A DNA stretch of 64,000 nucleotides from Primula veris (lineage: Eukaryota > Streptophyta > Magnoliopsida > Ericales > Primulaceae). The DNA lies in contig OY821742.1 of assembly GCA_963682055.1 (NCBI GenBank), forward strand, positions 9,207,752 through 9,271,751, read 5' to 3'. Below are positions 47,205-58,739 of the stretch, in pieces. Position 1 is the first letter of the stretch, and each line of letters starts with the position of its first letter. The notes beneath the pieces were generated by a model that worked only from the letters and a program-made list of their open reading frames with translations, was not told where the DNA came from and ran no database searches. The translations under genes were made by a program, and so were the position numbers.

Positions 47205-48879
47205 TTCCCAAAGCTTCCGAAACGGCTTGTTTTGTCTTCACAAAGTTAACTCACAAGTCACAAAACCATATTCATAACAAGAAAAACTTGATATGCTTCA
47301 CTTCAAATATAGCACACTATAAGAAAAGTTGATAATATATTAGAAATAAAACATAAGCTAGTATAAAGAGTGAGATAAAATGGAGAAGGTGTAACTGAAC
47401 CAAAGAGGACAGTTATTGAGGGAGAGGTGGAGTTGGAGTTGGAGTTGGAGTAGTGGGTTTGAATAATATTTGTTGTTACATTTGTTGTCACGTTATTGTA
47501 ACTTTTGCTAAAAATTAGGAAATAATGGGATGTTGTAGTTTATTAGTGGTAATTATGAGTCCATGTGGCATTAGTCAGTTGGTTTAATCTTTTGTTATGT
47601 GGAAATTATTATTAATATTGACTAATGTCTTATGAACTGAGAATTACTAGGCACATCACGTATTGGAGATCTAATTTTAGGTGACGATTTATATTAATAT
47701 TAGATCTCATTTTATTTTTAAATTAATGTTTTTAAATTATTCAGAGATTATTATCTATTTCTAGTCTTTATTGTAATATCAGTTATGTTTTACAAACAGA
47801 TATATATTCATAATTTTAAAGATTTACGTATTTGGATATAATTTGAAAGATATTAGAAGACACAACAAGATATTGTTGGTATATACAAATCAGTCAGAGG
47901 TTATCTTCCATTCTAGTAAATTTCAGAATTATCTTCAAAAGATTTGGCAAAAATTAAATGAGTAAACCTTTTATTCAGTGTCACCTTTCAATTTTTTATT
48001 TTTTTTATTTATTGTACTGTAAACAATGAGTAAATTTTAGGTAAACTTGCCCTACCGCATACTATTTCTTATGTGGTATGGCAAATCAACCATTACATGA
48101 CATGCGAAAAAAAAATACCAATTAACTTAAAATTCAAAATAATACCAAAAAAACATAAATGAGCAAGTTTTCCAACTAACTAGCTTACGTAATTATCATC
48201 TCATATACATGATATACTTTATCAATTTTGTCTTTCAAATATTAATATTAGTATAAGTAAAAATCTACATGTTAGACATTAATTGTGACGCAGTATATTT
48301 TATATATCATGATATTATAAAAATAAATTAGTTTAATATTAATTGTATTATATCTTGTAACATATGATGCATTCAATATAATTTCTTTAATTACTATTAT
48401 GTTCCGATAAATAAAATATATTAAAATCATTAAAAAAATTTAAAATTTTAATTAATATTCAACTTTATGGTAGTCTCAACTTGGGTTCTGTAATATTATA
48501 TTTGAGTTTTTATTGTGTTGTAATGTTCCGTAAAATTTAATATATTAAAATCATTAATTTTTTAATTAATATTTAAATTTAGGATAGTATTATAACTAGA
48601 GTTTTATAATATTATATTTGAGATTTTATTGAGTTGTAAATTCAGTTTTAGTTTTCGAAATTATAATTACATAATTTTTGTTTAAGTTTTTTTTTAATTC
48701 TTATATTTTATTTCTCACAAGTTTTCGATTACATTATTTAATAAAACTTAAATTATTATTATGTATTAAAAAAGAAAATGAATCTTGATAATTTAGATCA
48801 AAGTATGATGAGTTTTCTTTTCAAAAAAAAATAGAAAAAAGGTTTTTTTCCAAAAATATAGGAAGGAGAAGAAAGTAGT
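47205..48879. other. Leader/promoter side of the IST1-like gene and AT-rich DNA
   Basis: A short GGAGTT repeat lies at about 47425-47450 (CTCCAA units on the transcribed strand), plausibly in the 5' UTR. Beyond about 47600 the DNA is strongly AT-rich with a loose internal repeat (TATTAAAATCATTAA words at 48420-48560). No gene. Confidence 0.5.
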
Positions 48880-48888
48880 GGAAATATG

Positions 48889-50087
48889 GGGGGTTGTGGG
48901 GAGTTCTTTTTTACTTACTGTAAATGCTGAAAAATATAAGGGACGTGGGATCTGAGATGCTGAATTTTTTTTTTTTTTCTTTTTCTTCCTTTCTTTTGTC
49001 TGTAGTGGCTGTCAAATTAATTTTTTTCTTTCTTTTCTTCGTTGTCTTCTTGTTCTCTTGTTTCATTTTAATATATGAAAAAATTCTCCAATTTTACCCA
49101 AAAACTTTTTCAATTTTATCAAAAAAAAACTCTAACCATCAACCATCAAATTCCTTCCTATATTAAACTAATATATTTTTTTATCATATCAACATCACTC
49201 TACCACTACAATTATCCCCGATTTTAACCAAAAAAAAAATGTCTCCCAATTTATCCAAAAAAAAAACTTCCTCAATTTTAACCCAAAAAAACTATAACCA
49301 TCAAACTCCTTCATATATCAAATTAATATATTTTTTTCTCAAATCAACATCAGTGTAGCACTACATTTATCCCCAATTTTACCAAAAAAAAAACCTATCC
49401 CAATTTACCAAAAAAAACCTCCCCCAATTTTACAAAAAATAAACTCTAACCATCAACCACCAAACTACTTCCTATATCAAATTAATATCATTTTTTTTTC
49501 CGAAGTATGGATAACAATTTTAATATTTGGGGAATGGATTTTAATATCATTCCCCAAATATTAAAATTGGGGGAGGTTTTTTTTGGTAAATTGGGATAGG
49601 TTTTTTTTGTGTGATAAAATTGGAGATAAATATAGTGGTACACTGATGTTGATTTGAGAAAAAAATATATTAATTTGATATATGAAGGAGTTTGATGGTG
49701 GATGGTTATAGTTTTTTTTGGTTAAAATTGAGAAAGTTTTTTTTTTGGATAAATTGGGAGATATTTTTTTTTTTTTTTTTAAAATCGGGGATAATTGCAG
49801 TGGTAGAGTGATGTTGATATGATAAAAAAATATATTAGTTTAATATACGAATGAATTTGATGGTTGATGGTTAGAGTTTTTTTTTAGATAAAATTGAAAA
49901 AGTTTTTGGGTAAAATTGAAGAATTTTTTGCTATATTAAATGAAACCAGAGAACAAAGCCACTACAGACAAAAGAAAAGAACAAAACAAAAAAAAAAAAA
50001 ATATTTTTCAGCCACGTAGACGTGGGATCTCAGATCCCACGTCCCTTATATTTTTCAGCATTTACAGTAAGTAAAAAAGAACTCCCC
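48889..50087. mobile_element. Hairpin (foldback) element, Mutator-like, 1.2 kb
   Basis: The outer arms 48898-48958 and about 50027-50087 are inverted and nearly perfect over about 60 bp (GGGGAGTTCTTTTTTACTTA at the left). The arms continue inward with diverged copies of repeated blocks (CCATCAAACTCCTTCATATA, TTATCCCC.ATTTTACC). At the centre AATTTTAATATTTGGGGAAT pairs with its complement around an 11-base loop (about 49525-49568). Flanks carry GGAAATATG at 48880-48888 and 50088-50096, a 9-bp duplication. Nine extra bases at the left end are unexplained. No transposase. Confidence 0.85.
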
Positions 50088-50096
50088 GGAAATATG

Positions 50097-52206
50097 AGAC
50101 AGATGGTTTTAGTATAATATTTCAGTTGTATTCTGTTGATATGTATAAATAACAGGTGTATACATATGATTGATTTGCCACAAACACATAAGAAATTCTA
50201 TGTGATAGACCGAGTCTACCTAAAGTTACTCTTAAACAATAAAACCTTAGAGTACAAGTTCCACGGCCATCAATTTGAACAATTTATACTGGTAATTCTT
50301 CATTAGGAATCAAACTTGTAGTCAGTGCATGTATGTCTTTGAGTATTTCGGCAGTGGTTTTGAGGTGGTTATACACTACACCGAGGGTCGGAATTATGAT
50401 AGGTTTTTTGGGTAGTGGTGTAAAAAATATGTCGAATAGATGATAAAATAAATAAGATTTAATAAAAAAAATAAAGAATTTTTTCTATGTTTAACATAAT
50501 ATAAAATAAGTATGAAGTTAAAACAAATGATATTGGATAATAAAATTATTTTTTTAGTAATCTTGTTTGGAAAAATACAATTGTCATTTACGAAATTTGG
50601 TAATTTTAAGATAAAAAACAGAAATTTTTAGAAAGAAACAGCTAACATGATTTGAACTCCTAAACTTCCACTACCTTAAAGTCAATTTTACCACTACAGC
50701 AACAACTATTTTGTTTAATTAGGAGGATTATTAATGTATATATCTTAAAAAAAAATTAAATTACATGTATAAAAAAAAATTGAAAATTGCCGCCGTTGGT
50801 GACCGCCACGCCCACCCCAACCACCCTCTGGATCCGCTCCTGTAAACGCTATAATAATTTATGTGACACGGAGTTTAATACTTAATCTTACACGGAGTTT
50901 ATTAACATGCAAGCGGTATACTGTATAACAGGTATCATTTAATAAAATATTATGTGTACCGTATACCTGTTATTTTGGGAAGGCCTATCGAGAAAAAATA
51001 TTTTCGTATGTTTATAACCCGATCTTCGAACGTATACCCTTGTTGAATTTTTATTACTAATTATTCATGCGTTTAACCAAAATCTCTAAGAAAATACCCC
51101 AATCTCTTCGAACAAAGTGCTCTGTTGTGTGACGTATTAACTCAATATAAAGACTTATAAGGGGTCTTTATTATCTATGTATTGATGTGTATACAATGAT
51201 ATGCTTTATATCTTCCTATTATTTAAGTGAACCCCTCATGCGCATCAGTTATCTTACACTTTTCTTCATACTTAACTTAATTAACATCACTTTTATATTT
51301 GTAGGGTAACAATTTAACTTTATATATTTTTCAGATTTCCTATCAAATTTATTATCATAACTAAATATTACTATATTTTAATATACTTTTTCAAAATTTT
51401 TCAACCCAAATTAATTTACTAGAACAATCACATTAAATAACTTATAATTTTTTCTCGTATTTAAAGTAAAAAGTACATTTTTACAACTTATAAATAAACG
51501 TTTTGGTTTATACAAATTATCATCTTTTTTTTTATCAATTTCTCTATTAAAATTATACAACTCATCTTTTTGTTATTTTATTAATTTATATGTGAAAAAG
51601 TAAAAATAAATGAGAGAGAATAAGAGAAAAGTAAGAGAGAAAAATTATTATTTTAATTATAATAGAACATATTGATCCCTTATATTTGAGGAATATTTGA
51701 GTTCAGTAATAGATATAAAAAATGATACGTATACAATTTTAGAACAATTTTCTCATATTTAAGTTAAACTAGTCATATAATAGAACTGATGCACTTGTTC
51801 TTATCTTTGATACACTTATTTTAAAAAATACTCTTGCTTTGTACAGAAATTACAAAACTGTCATTAAAGAAAAGAAACTGTCAAATACGAGTTACTAAGG
51901 GAAAATTATCAAAATATATACGACTACCATTTTATTCTCATCACACGGTTATTGTATTTTTTTCTTTCCCATTGACAAAATTCTCAATCCATACATCAAA
52001 ACTCTTCCTATATTTGTTGAGTATAATAGAAAAATCAAACAATTTTATAAATGTTATAAGAATTTTGTTTGACCATCGACATCCGATCTCCGCTATCAGG
52101 TTTTACATATCTCATTCTTTTTCTTTAGCAATTTTTATAATAATCATTTAACTAACAAATTTTACCGAAAACACAAGTTCAGGTATTAGCATACGCAGCT
52201 AGTAAC
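50097..52206. other. Intergenic; probable hAT terminus near 50838
   Basis: CTCTGGATCCGCTCCTG (about 50825-50842) is the reverse complement of a common plant hAT end; no clear partner end. The rest is AT-rich without a gene. Confidence 0.4.
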
Positions 52207-52246
52207 CTATTTATAGGGGTTTTATAGGTTTAGTACACCAAGCTAT

Positions 52247-52596
52247 TGTTGAGTTGTTGAGCCAAATGAGGTTTGCCCATGTTTTCTAATTATCCCACAT
52301 CGACTGGAATTATAATATGACCCACTAAGGGTTCTATTTATATGCCCCAATATCTTGTATTTTAATTACACCTTTACACATCAATGTGAGAATATTATAA
52401 GTGAGAGAGTTCTAGTTGTGAGAGAACCATAGCTTGTGTTGAGCTAGATTACGATTGTAATCCTCATTATAATAATATTAAGTGCCACGTGTAGCGGCCC
52501 GGAGACATAGCCAATTTGGGTGAACTCCGTTATCAAAGTGTGTGTGCTCGGTTTTAATACTTCTGTCTTTCTTTGTGCTCGCTTGATTTCCTAACA
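52247..52596 (+). repeat. 5' LTR of the Tork-like element
   Basis: 350 bp with a TATA-like CTATTTATATG at about 52334-52344. Confidence 0.95.
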
Positions 52597-52598
52597 AG

Positions 52599-52610
52599 TG
52601 GTATCAGAGC
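52599..52610 (+). promoter_or_regulatory. Primer binding site (tRNA-iMet type)
   Basis: TGGTATCAGAGC, two bases after the 5' LTR. Confidence 0.95.
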
Positions 52611-52653
52611 CCGAGGTTCGTAGAACTAAGGTCGAAGACCGAGAGGAAGATCA

Positions 52654-53039
52654 ATGGCAAAAGAAGACAGAACCGCACACGGGATCGAGAAGTTCGACGG
52701 GAAGGACTTTGCATTCTGGAGAATGCAGATAGAGGACTACCTCTACAGGAGGAAGATGCATCAGCCACTTCTCCTTTAGGAAAGGCCGACCACGACCACC
52801 GAGGAGGCGTGGAAACTCTTAGATCGACAAGTGTTGGGAGTGATCCGTCTAACACTATCTAGGAGTGTAGCACATAACGTCGCAAGAGAGACGACGACGA
52901 TGGGGATGATGAAGGTCCTCACCAACATGTATGAGAAACCATCCGTGAACAACAAGGTACATCTCATGCGTAAGTTGTTCAACCTACGCATGGCTGAGGG
53001 GACACCTGTCGCGAGTCACGCGAACAAGTTTAACTTTTG
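52654..53039 (+). pseudogene. Tork-like gag N-terminal part, with stop and deletion
   Basis: The ATG at 52654 opens MAKEDRTAHGIEKFDG, then the gag block FAFWRMQIEDYLYRRKMHQPL. A TAG lies at 52777-52779. The same frame goes on with AWKLLDRQVLGVIRLTLSRS and NNKVHLMRKLFNLRMAEGTP up to a TGA at 53037-53039. There, about a dozen residues usual in this family (between NKFN and the FEDEVRALILLASLP block) are missing and the frame moves, so a small deletion joins gag to the next frame out of phase. Confidence 0.85.
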
Positions 53040-53047
53040 AAGACGAA

Positions 53048-56017
53048 GTGAGAGCCCTTATACTGCTAGCATCTTTACCGAACAGTTGGAAATTCATGCG
53101 AGCTGCTGTTAGCAACTCAATTGGAAAGGAGAAACTGACTTACAACGGCATCCGAGATCAAATACTCGCTGAGGAACTCAGGAGATTAGATATGGGTGAA
53201 TGCTTAAATGATGGAGCAGCCTTGAACGTTGGTTCAAGAGACCGGGGTAAGGCCAGGGTATGGGACGTCAGAGGACGTTCGCAATCCCGAGGTAGAAGAG
53301 GGCAAAGCCGAGGTGGGAAAGATAGCGATCGAAGCAAGAAGAATCTTCGATGCTATAACTGCCAGGGTATGGGGTACTTCAGTCATGAGTGCAAGCAGCC
53401 GAAGAAGAGTACCGGCCGTGATCATGGGGCTAATATTGCGAGCGATGAGGATTCGGGTGACTGTTTAATGTTTGCCAAACAGAGAGATATAGATTCGTGG
53501 ATTCTAGACTCTGGGGCATCATTTCACACGACCGCTCAGAAGGATTTACTCGAAAATTACATTGCGGGTAATTTCGGTAAAGTGTATCTAGCCGACAGAG
53601 AAGCGTTGGATGTTGTTGGAATGGGAGATGTGAAGATTCGCATTCCAAACGGGTCGGTATGGAAGCTAACGAAAGTGAGGCATGTTTCGAGGTTGACCAA
53701 GAATCTGATTTCAGTAGGTCAACTCGATGCCGAAAGGCACTCCATTTTGTTTAGCTCTGGAGCATGGAAATTTTCACGAGGAGCTATGGTGATAGCCCGA
53801 GGGAGTAAGGTCGGTACGCTGTACATGACCGATGAGGAGCACACAATTGCGGCAGCTGTGTTGCAAAACTGCTCAGAACTGTGGCATCGACGGTTAGGTC
53901 ATATGAGTGAAAAGGGGATGAAGGTGTTAGCAAAGGACAACAGACTTCCAGGCTTGAAGTCTATCAACCTCGACATGTGCGAAGATTGCATCTTCGGGAA
54001 GCAGAAGAAAGTGAGCTTCCGGAAAGGTGGAAAATCTCCCAAGGAGGAGAAGCTAGCACTGGTCCACTTAGACGTATGGGGACCATCTCCAGTAACTTCA
54101 CTGGAAGGAGCTCAGTACTATGTGACCTTCATCGATGATTCGACAAAGAAAACATGGGTCTATTTCTTGAAATACAAGTCTGAGGTGTTTAAGAGATTTC
54201 AAGAATGGAAGGCCATGGTCGAACTAGAGACTGGGAATAAACTCAAGTGTTTGAGGTCCGATAACGGCGGAGAGTACATTGATGCGAAGTTCGTAGAGTT
54301 CTGTGCTCAAAGAGGCATTCGAATAGAGAAGACCATCCGAAGAACGCCACAGCAGAATGGCATGGACGAGCGCATGAACCGAACAATCAATGAGCGTGCT
54401 AGGAGTATGAGACTGCAAAGTGGGTTGCCCAAAGCCTTGTGGGCACATACAGTAAGCACGGCGGTTTACCTTATTAACCGCGGACCCTCAGTGCCAATAG
54501 AGAGGAGAATTCCCGAAGAAGATTGGATAGGAAAGCCTATCTCTTATGAACACTTGCGAGTGTTCGGTTGTCTGTCATATATTCACGTGGACATAAGCGA
54601 GCGTACCAAGCTTGACTCAAAGTCCAAAGTTTGTTACTTTGTGGGGTACGGTGGAGCTGAGTTCGGATATCGCTTCTGGGATGGTCAAACAAATAAGATC
54701 ATTCGCAGTAAGGATGTCATCTTCAACGAAGGCATTTTGTACAAAGATCGACAAAGTGCAGTGGCGGAAGAAGATGCGCTCCCGTCCGAGGAAAGTGGTA
54801 TGGTCGACATGAATGTGTTTCCAAGAGAGTTGAAAAATGACACTGAAGATGAGCCAGTGGTGCTCGACAACCCACCAGCAGAGGCTGAAGAGGCCGAGGA
54901 GCTGCCCCAAACTCCCCAACCTGAATTGGGCCGAGGTCATCGACAGAAGAGACCTCCTGCCCGATACTCTCCTTCCCTACATTACATATTGCTCAGTGAT
55001 GCAGGAGAGCCCGAAAGTAGAGAAGAAGCTCTGGAGCTGAAAGACTCGAGCAAGTGGGAGCTCGTGATGAAGGATGAGATGAAGTCACTTAAGAAGAGTG
55101 TGACTTGGCTGTTAGCCGAACTGCCCAAGGGGAAAAGGGCACTGAGCAACAAATGGGTGTTCCGAAAGAAGGAGGAACAAGATGGCTCGAAACGGTATAA
55201 GGCACGATTAGTAGGCAAAGGGTTCCAGCAAAAGGCAGGAATTGACTACACCGAGATTTTTTCACCAGTCGTAAAGATGACGACTATTCGGCTATTGTTG
55301 AGCATTGTTGTAAATGCGAATCTTCATCTTGAGCAGTTAGATGTGAAAACTGCATTTCTCCATGGAGATCTAGAAGAAGAAATTTACATGCTCCAACCTG
55401 AAGGGTTTGCCGAAAGGGGAAAAGAGAAACTGGTCTGCAAACTGAGAAAGAGCTTGTACGGGCTAAAACAAGCACCACGACAGTGGTATAAGAAGTTTGA
55501 CAGTTTCATGGTGCATACCGGGTTCAAAAGAAGTGATAGTGATCACTGCTGTTTCGTGAAGAGATTTGCGAACTCTTCGTATGTCATACTACTGTTGTAT
55601 GTAGATGACATGTTGCTTGCCGGGACAATCCTTGTTGAGATTAACAAGGTGAAACAACAGTTAGCGAAACAGTTCGAGATGAAAGATTTGGGAGCCGCAA
55701 ATCAGATCCTCGGTATGAGGATTTCTCGAGGAAGGGATGGGTCCCTGTTTCTGTCGCAAGCCGAATATGTGAAGAAAGTGTTGGCACGGTTTAGCATGAG
55801 TGATGCCAAAGCTGTAATCTCACCGCTAGCCGCACACTTTAGCTTGTCGAAGAAACAATCACCCTTGGACGAGGAAGGAAAGGATCGTATGTCGAACATA
55901 CCCTACGCTTCAGCAATTGGTAGCTTGATGTACGCTATGGTGTGTACAATACCGGACATTGCCCATGCAGTGGGAGTTGTCAGTCGTTACATGAGTAACC
56001 CAGGAAAGCAACATTAG
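53048..56017 (+). CDS. Tork-like Copia polyprotein: gag C-terminus, protease, integrase, reverse transcriptase
   Basis: A 989-residue open frame; the Met at 53048 is only the first in the frame, which really begins at the gag deletion. In order: gag tail (RALILLASLPNSW); zinc knuckle CYNCQGMGYFSHEC (about 101); protease with DSGASFHTT (about 155); pre-integrase domain (LWHRRLGHMSEKG, CEDCIFGKQKK); integrase core with Asp in LVHLDVWGP (about 340), Asp in RSDNGGEY (about 404) and Glu in QQNGMDERMNRT (about 440); reverse transcriptase (KWVFRKKE, EQLDVKTAFLHGDLEE, LYGLKQAPRQWYKKF) with YVDD (about 851). All motifs keep their catalytic residues. It ends at a TAG (56015-56017) where relatives have Trp in the GKQHWEAVKW block, cutting off RNase H. 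Element-encoded, transcribed from the 5' LTR. Confidence 0.9.
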   Translation: MRALILLASLPNSWKFMRAAVSNSIGKEKLTYNGIRDQILAEELRRLDMGECLNDGAALNVGSRDRGKARVWDVRGRSQSRGRRGQSRGGKDSDRSKKNLRCYNCQGMGYFSHECKQPKKSTGRDHGANIASDEDSGDCLMFAKQRDIDSWILDSGASFHTTAQKDLLENYIAGNFGKVYLADREALDVVGMGDVKIRIPNGSVWKLTKVRHVSRLTKNLISVGQLDAERHSILFSSGAWKFSRGAMVIARGSKVGTLYMTDEEHTIAAAVLQNCSELWHRRLGHMSEKGMKVLAKDNRLPGLKSINLDMCEDCIFGKQKKVSFRKGGKSPKEEKLALVHLDVWGPSPVTSLEGAQYYVTFIDDSTKKTWVYFLKYKSEVFKRFQEWKAMVELETGNKLKCLRSDNGGEYIDAKFVEFCAQRGIRIEKTIRRTPQQNGMDERMNRTINERARSMRLQSGLPKALWAHTVSTAVYLINRGPSVPIERRIPEEDWIGKPISYEHLRVFGCLSYIHVDISERTKLDSKSKVCYFVGYGGAEFGYRFWDGQTNKIIRSKDVIFNEGILYKDRQSAVAEEDALPSEESGMVDMNVFPRELKNDTEDEPVVLDNPPAEAEEAEELPQTPQPELGRGHRQKRPPARYSPSLHYILLSDAGEPESREEALELKDSSKWELVMKDEMKSLKKSVTWLLAELPKGKRALSNKWVFRKKEEQDGSKRYKARLVGKGFQQKAGIDYTEIFSPVVKMTTIRLLLSIVVNANLHLEQLDVKTAFLHGDLEEEIYMLQPEGFAERGKEKLVCKLRKSLYGLKQAPRQWYKKFDSFMVHTGFKRSDSDHCCFVKRFANSSYVILLLYVDDMLLAGTILVEINKVKQQLAKQFEMKDLGAANQILGMRISRGRDGSLFLSQAEYVKKVLARFSMSDAKAVISPLAAHFSLSKKQSPLDEEGKDRMSNIPYASAIGSLMYAMVCTIPDIAHAVGVVSRYMSNPGKQH

Positions 56018-56557
56018 GAAGCTGTGAAGTGGATATTGAGATATCTCTCGGGTACCGTGAGATTGGCATTATGTTTCCGAAAGACCTCGGAAGGCCTGCA
56101 CGGCTATGTGGATGCTGACATGGCCGGTGATCTGGACAGCCGAAAGAGCACAACGGGATGTGTTTGTACCTACGGTGGTACTGCTGTGAGTTGGACATCT
56201 AAGTTACAAAAGATTGTTGCATTGTCGACCACAGAGGCTGAGTACGTCCCGATGACGGAAGCAAGCAAAGAGATGATTTGGTTGCAAGGTTTCTTAGAGG
56301 AGCTCGGTCAGAGGACCGACAAGGGAGTTCTGCACTGTGATAGTCAAAGTGCAGTTCAGCTAGCTAAGAACTCTGTATTCCATTCACGGACCAAGCACAT
56401 ACAGATTCGTTACCATTTTATCCGGGACGTTCTAGAAGATGGAATCTTCGTGCTAGAAAAGATTGAGAGCGCTAAGAACCCCGCCGATATGCTGACCAAG
56501 GCTGTTACAATCGACAAACTGAGGCTGTGTGCAACCTCAGTAGAACTCCGAGCTTGA
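56018..56557 (+). pseudogene. Tork-like RNase H, separated from RT by one stop codon
   Basis: In the same frame as the RT, continuing after the TAG with EAVKWILRYLSGTVRL, GYVDADMAGD (first Asp), LSTTEAEYV (Glu), LHCDSQSAVQLAKNS (Asp), KHIQIRYHFIRD and NPADMLTKAV (last Asp). The catalytic set is complete; only the stop at 56015 disconnects it. It ends with TGA at 56555-56557, about 190 bp before the 3' LTR. Confidence 0.88.
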
Positions 56558-56746
56558 GACTCAGGGTCGCGGCTACATGAAGAATTGTGCAACTCTGAAG
56601 AGTAACTCGCCGATGACGGCAGAGTATCAATTACTATACAAGGATACCGATGGGAGCATTCTGCTCGGTGGAGCACAGTGAGTTCGGTGGTCGGGGATAA
56701 TTGGAGTTCTTTTGAAGCACTCGACATTTGACTCCAAGTGGGAGAT

Positions 56747-57096
56747 TGTTGAGTTGTGGAGCCAAATGAGATTTGGCCATGTTTTCTAATTATCCCACAT
56801 CGCCTGTAATTATAATATGACCCGCTAAGGGTTCTATTTATATGCCCCAATATCTTATATTTTAATTACACATTTACACATCACTGTGAGAATATTATAA
56901 GTGAGAGAGTTCTAGTTGCGAGAGAACCATAGCTTGTGTTGAGCTAGATTACGATTGTAATCCTCATTATAATAATGTTAAGTGCCACGTGTAGCGGCCC
57001 GGAGACGTAGCCAATTTGGATGAACTCCGTTATCAAAGTGTGTGTGCTCGGTTTTAATACTTCTGTCTTTCTTTGTGCTCGCTTGATTTCCTAACA
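56747..57096 (+). repeat. 3' LTR of the Tork-like element
   Basis: 350 bp, paired with 52247-52596. Confidence 0.95.
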
Positions 57097-57587
57097 CCTA
57101 TCTGCTTTTAACGATTTGGGTACCCACCTTTCAAATTTTCCAATTTAGGTACCACACTATATAATAAATTTTCAATTTAGGTACCACCGTCTTAATAAAT
57201 CACGAAATCACGTGACATTTGACAAACATTAATTTGAGAGGCTAATTTGATAATTTTGCATAAAAATATGTTATCCTATAAAAATATTTTTCCTAATTTC
57301 ACACATAACAAAAAATTGGATTATATGCTAAATTTTTTTATGTGTGAAATTGGGGTAAAAGTTTTTCTAGGATGACATATTTTTGTGCAAAATTGTCAAA
57401 TTAGTCTCTCAAATTAATGTTTGTCAAATGTCACGTGACATGATTTCGTGATTTATTAAGACGGTGGTACCTAAATTGGAAATTTATTTAGTGTGGTATC
57501 TAAATTGGTAAATTTGAAATGTGAGTATCCAAATCGTTAACCGTAGATAGATTGGGGTAGTAAATGTAATTTTTCCCCCTATTTATA

Positions 57588-58739
57588 TAATAAGACGTTA
57601 AGGGTCAAGACTTTGGGAGCAATAGACTATGAAAATTATTTTTTCCATCTTCTTTCATACATTAATTCAAATATGTTATGTTTCATGCTTGTAAACCAAG
57701 ATGACCCAATGTGACAAAAACTACCGGGACTCGTTTGTAATTCGTGATTGGACTAGCTAGTAGTCTGGTGACCCTCCAATAATGCGTATGACTAACAAAA
57801 TTTGTCTTTGTATTATTTTTTTAGACTAGAAATGTTAACAAATGAGACGATTAGTAATGCAGTAAATACTTGAATTAAGGGTGTGACATTCATTTAACCC
57901 GGTGCGGACCAAATAGTTATTAGTTTTATATATCTTATTTTCTAAACTAACTCATAATCCTTATGTGATTACTATAGTAATTAGTAATCCAGTCAGTAAC
58001 ACTCTCTCAAGTAATTAACCACATGAAACCTAGAATATATGTACGTACCAATTCACACAAGAAGATCTGCCAATATAATTGTCTTTGTATTCTATATACT
58101 TTTTTTGGGCTAGAAATGTTAACAAACATAATAGTAATACGGTAATACCGGAAGAATGTGACATTTAATTATGTAATGCGGTTCGAATTGTTAGTTTTTT
58201 GTAAACTTGATCATAATTCATATCGTATATGTGAACCATACTACAAAAAGATTCTATGTTTGATATTGTTGTGCATGCCAAGTATTTTACACGATAATTC
58301 ATAATGCTCCCTATCTACATGTATACGATATCATATCACCTTTATTTATTTATTAATTTTGAATCTTATATATTTTTTTTAATTTCTAATATCGGAGGGA
58401 AATGCTAATTTAGTTAGTGACTAGAAAAAGAATGAGGTCACGACAATTGCAGAAGGTCGATAGCATGATATATATATATAGATTGTTTTTTTTTTTTTTT
58501 TAAAACAAGATGTTAACGTGACTAATGACTACTTTAGCCGTGGACATGTGAACCTCAGAATGCGTAATTAAAAAGAAAGCATATAACAATTATAAATAAA
58601 AATTCATATGCCTCAGCGTGATGACTTTTGTCACGTTTGCGGCGAGAAAGTGTAACAGAAAGCTGAGTACCCTAATAATTGGTATCAATGGTAGACGAAC
58701 AAAAAGGCTGCTCGTTTCTATTTTATATAATACGTAGAA
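57588..58739. other. Intergenic, nothing recognised
   Basis: AT-rich; a short repeated phrase (TTTAGACTAGAAATGTTAAC / GGGCTAGAAATGTTAAC) occurs at about 57820 and 58107. No gene. Confidence 0.5.

Larger units (their letters stand above)
52247..57096 (+). mobile_element. Tork/Tnt1-like Copia retrotransposon, nearly intact
   Basis: 4850 bp with two 350-bp LTRs (52247-52596 and 56747-57096). They differ at 13 positions (96.3 percent identical), ends TGTTGAG...CCTAACA. Target duplication GCTAT (52242-52246) / CCTAT (57097-57101) with one change. The primer site follows the 5' LTR and a purine tract AAGTGGGAGA precedes the 3' LTR. The pol sequence (AIGSLMYAMVCT, AHAVGVVSRYM) is close to Tnt1-type elements. 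Only a few lesions disable it. Confidence 0.95.
52216..57578. mobile_element. Foldback element, copy 2, split by the Tork-like Copia
   Basis: The pieces are 52216-52246 and 57097-57578. Removing the Copia restores a sequence matching copy 1 across the junction (CTATCTG..TTTTAACGATTT in both). Its own ends GGGG and CCCC are flanked by a perfect 9-bp duplication CTATTTATA (52207-52215 and 57579-57587), which suits a Mutator-like element. Confidence 0.85.

Noticed and set aside
53229..55899. Many 60-107 residue ORFs overlapping the Tork-like polyprotein
   Set aside because: Shadows in other frames of the real pol frame.
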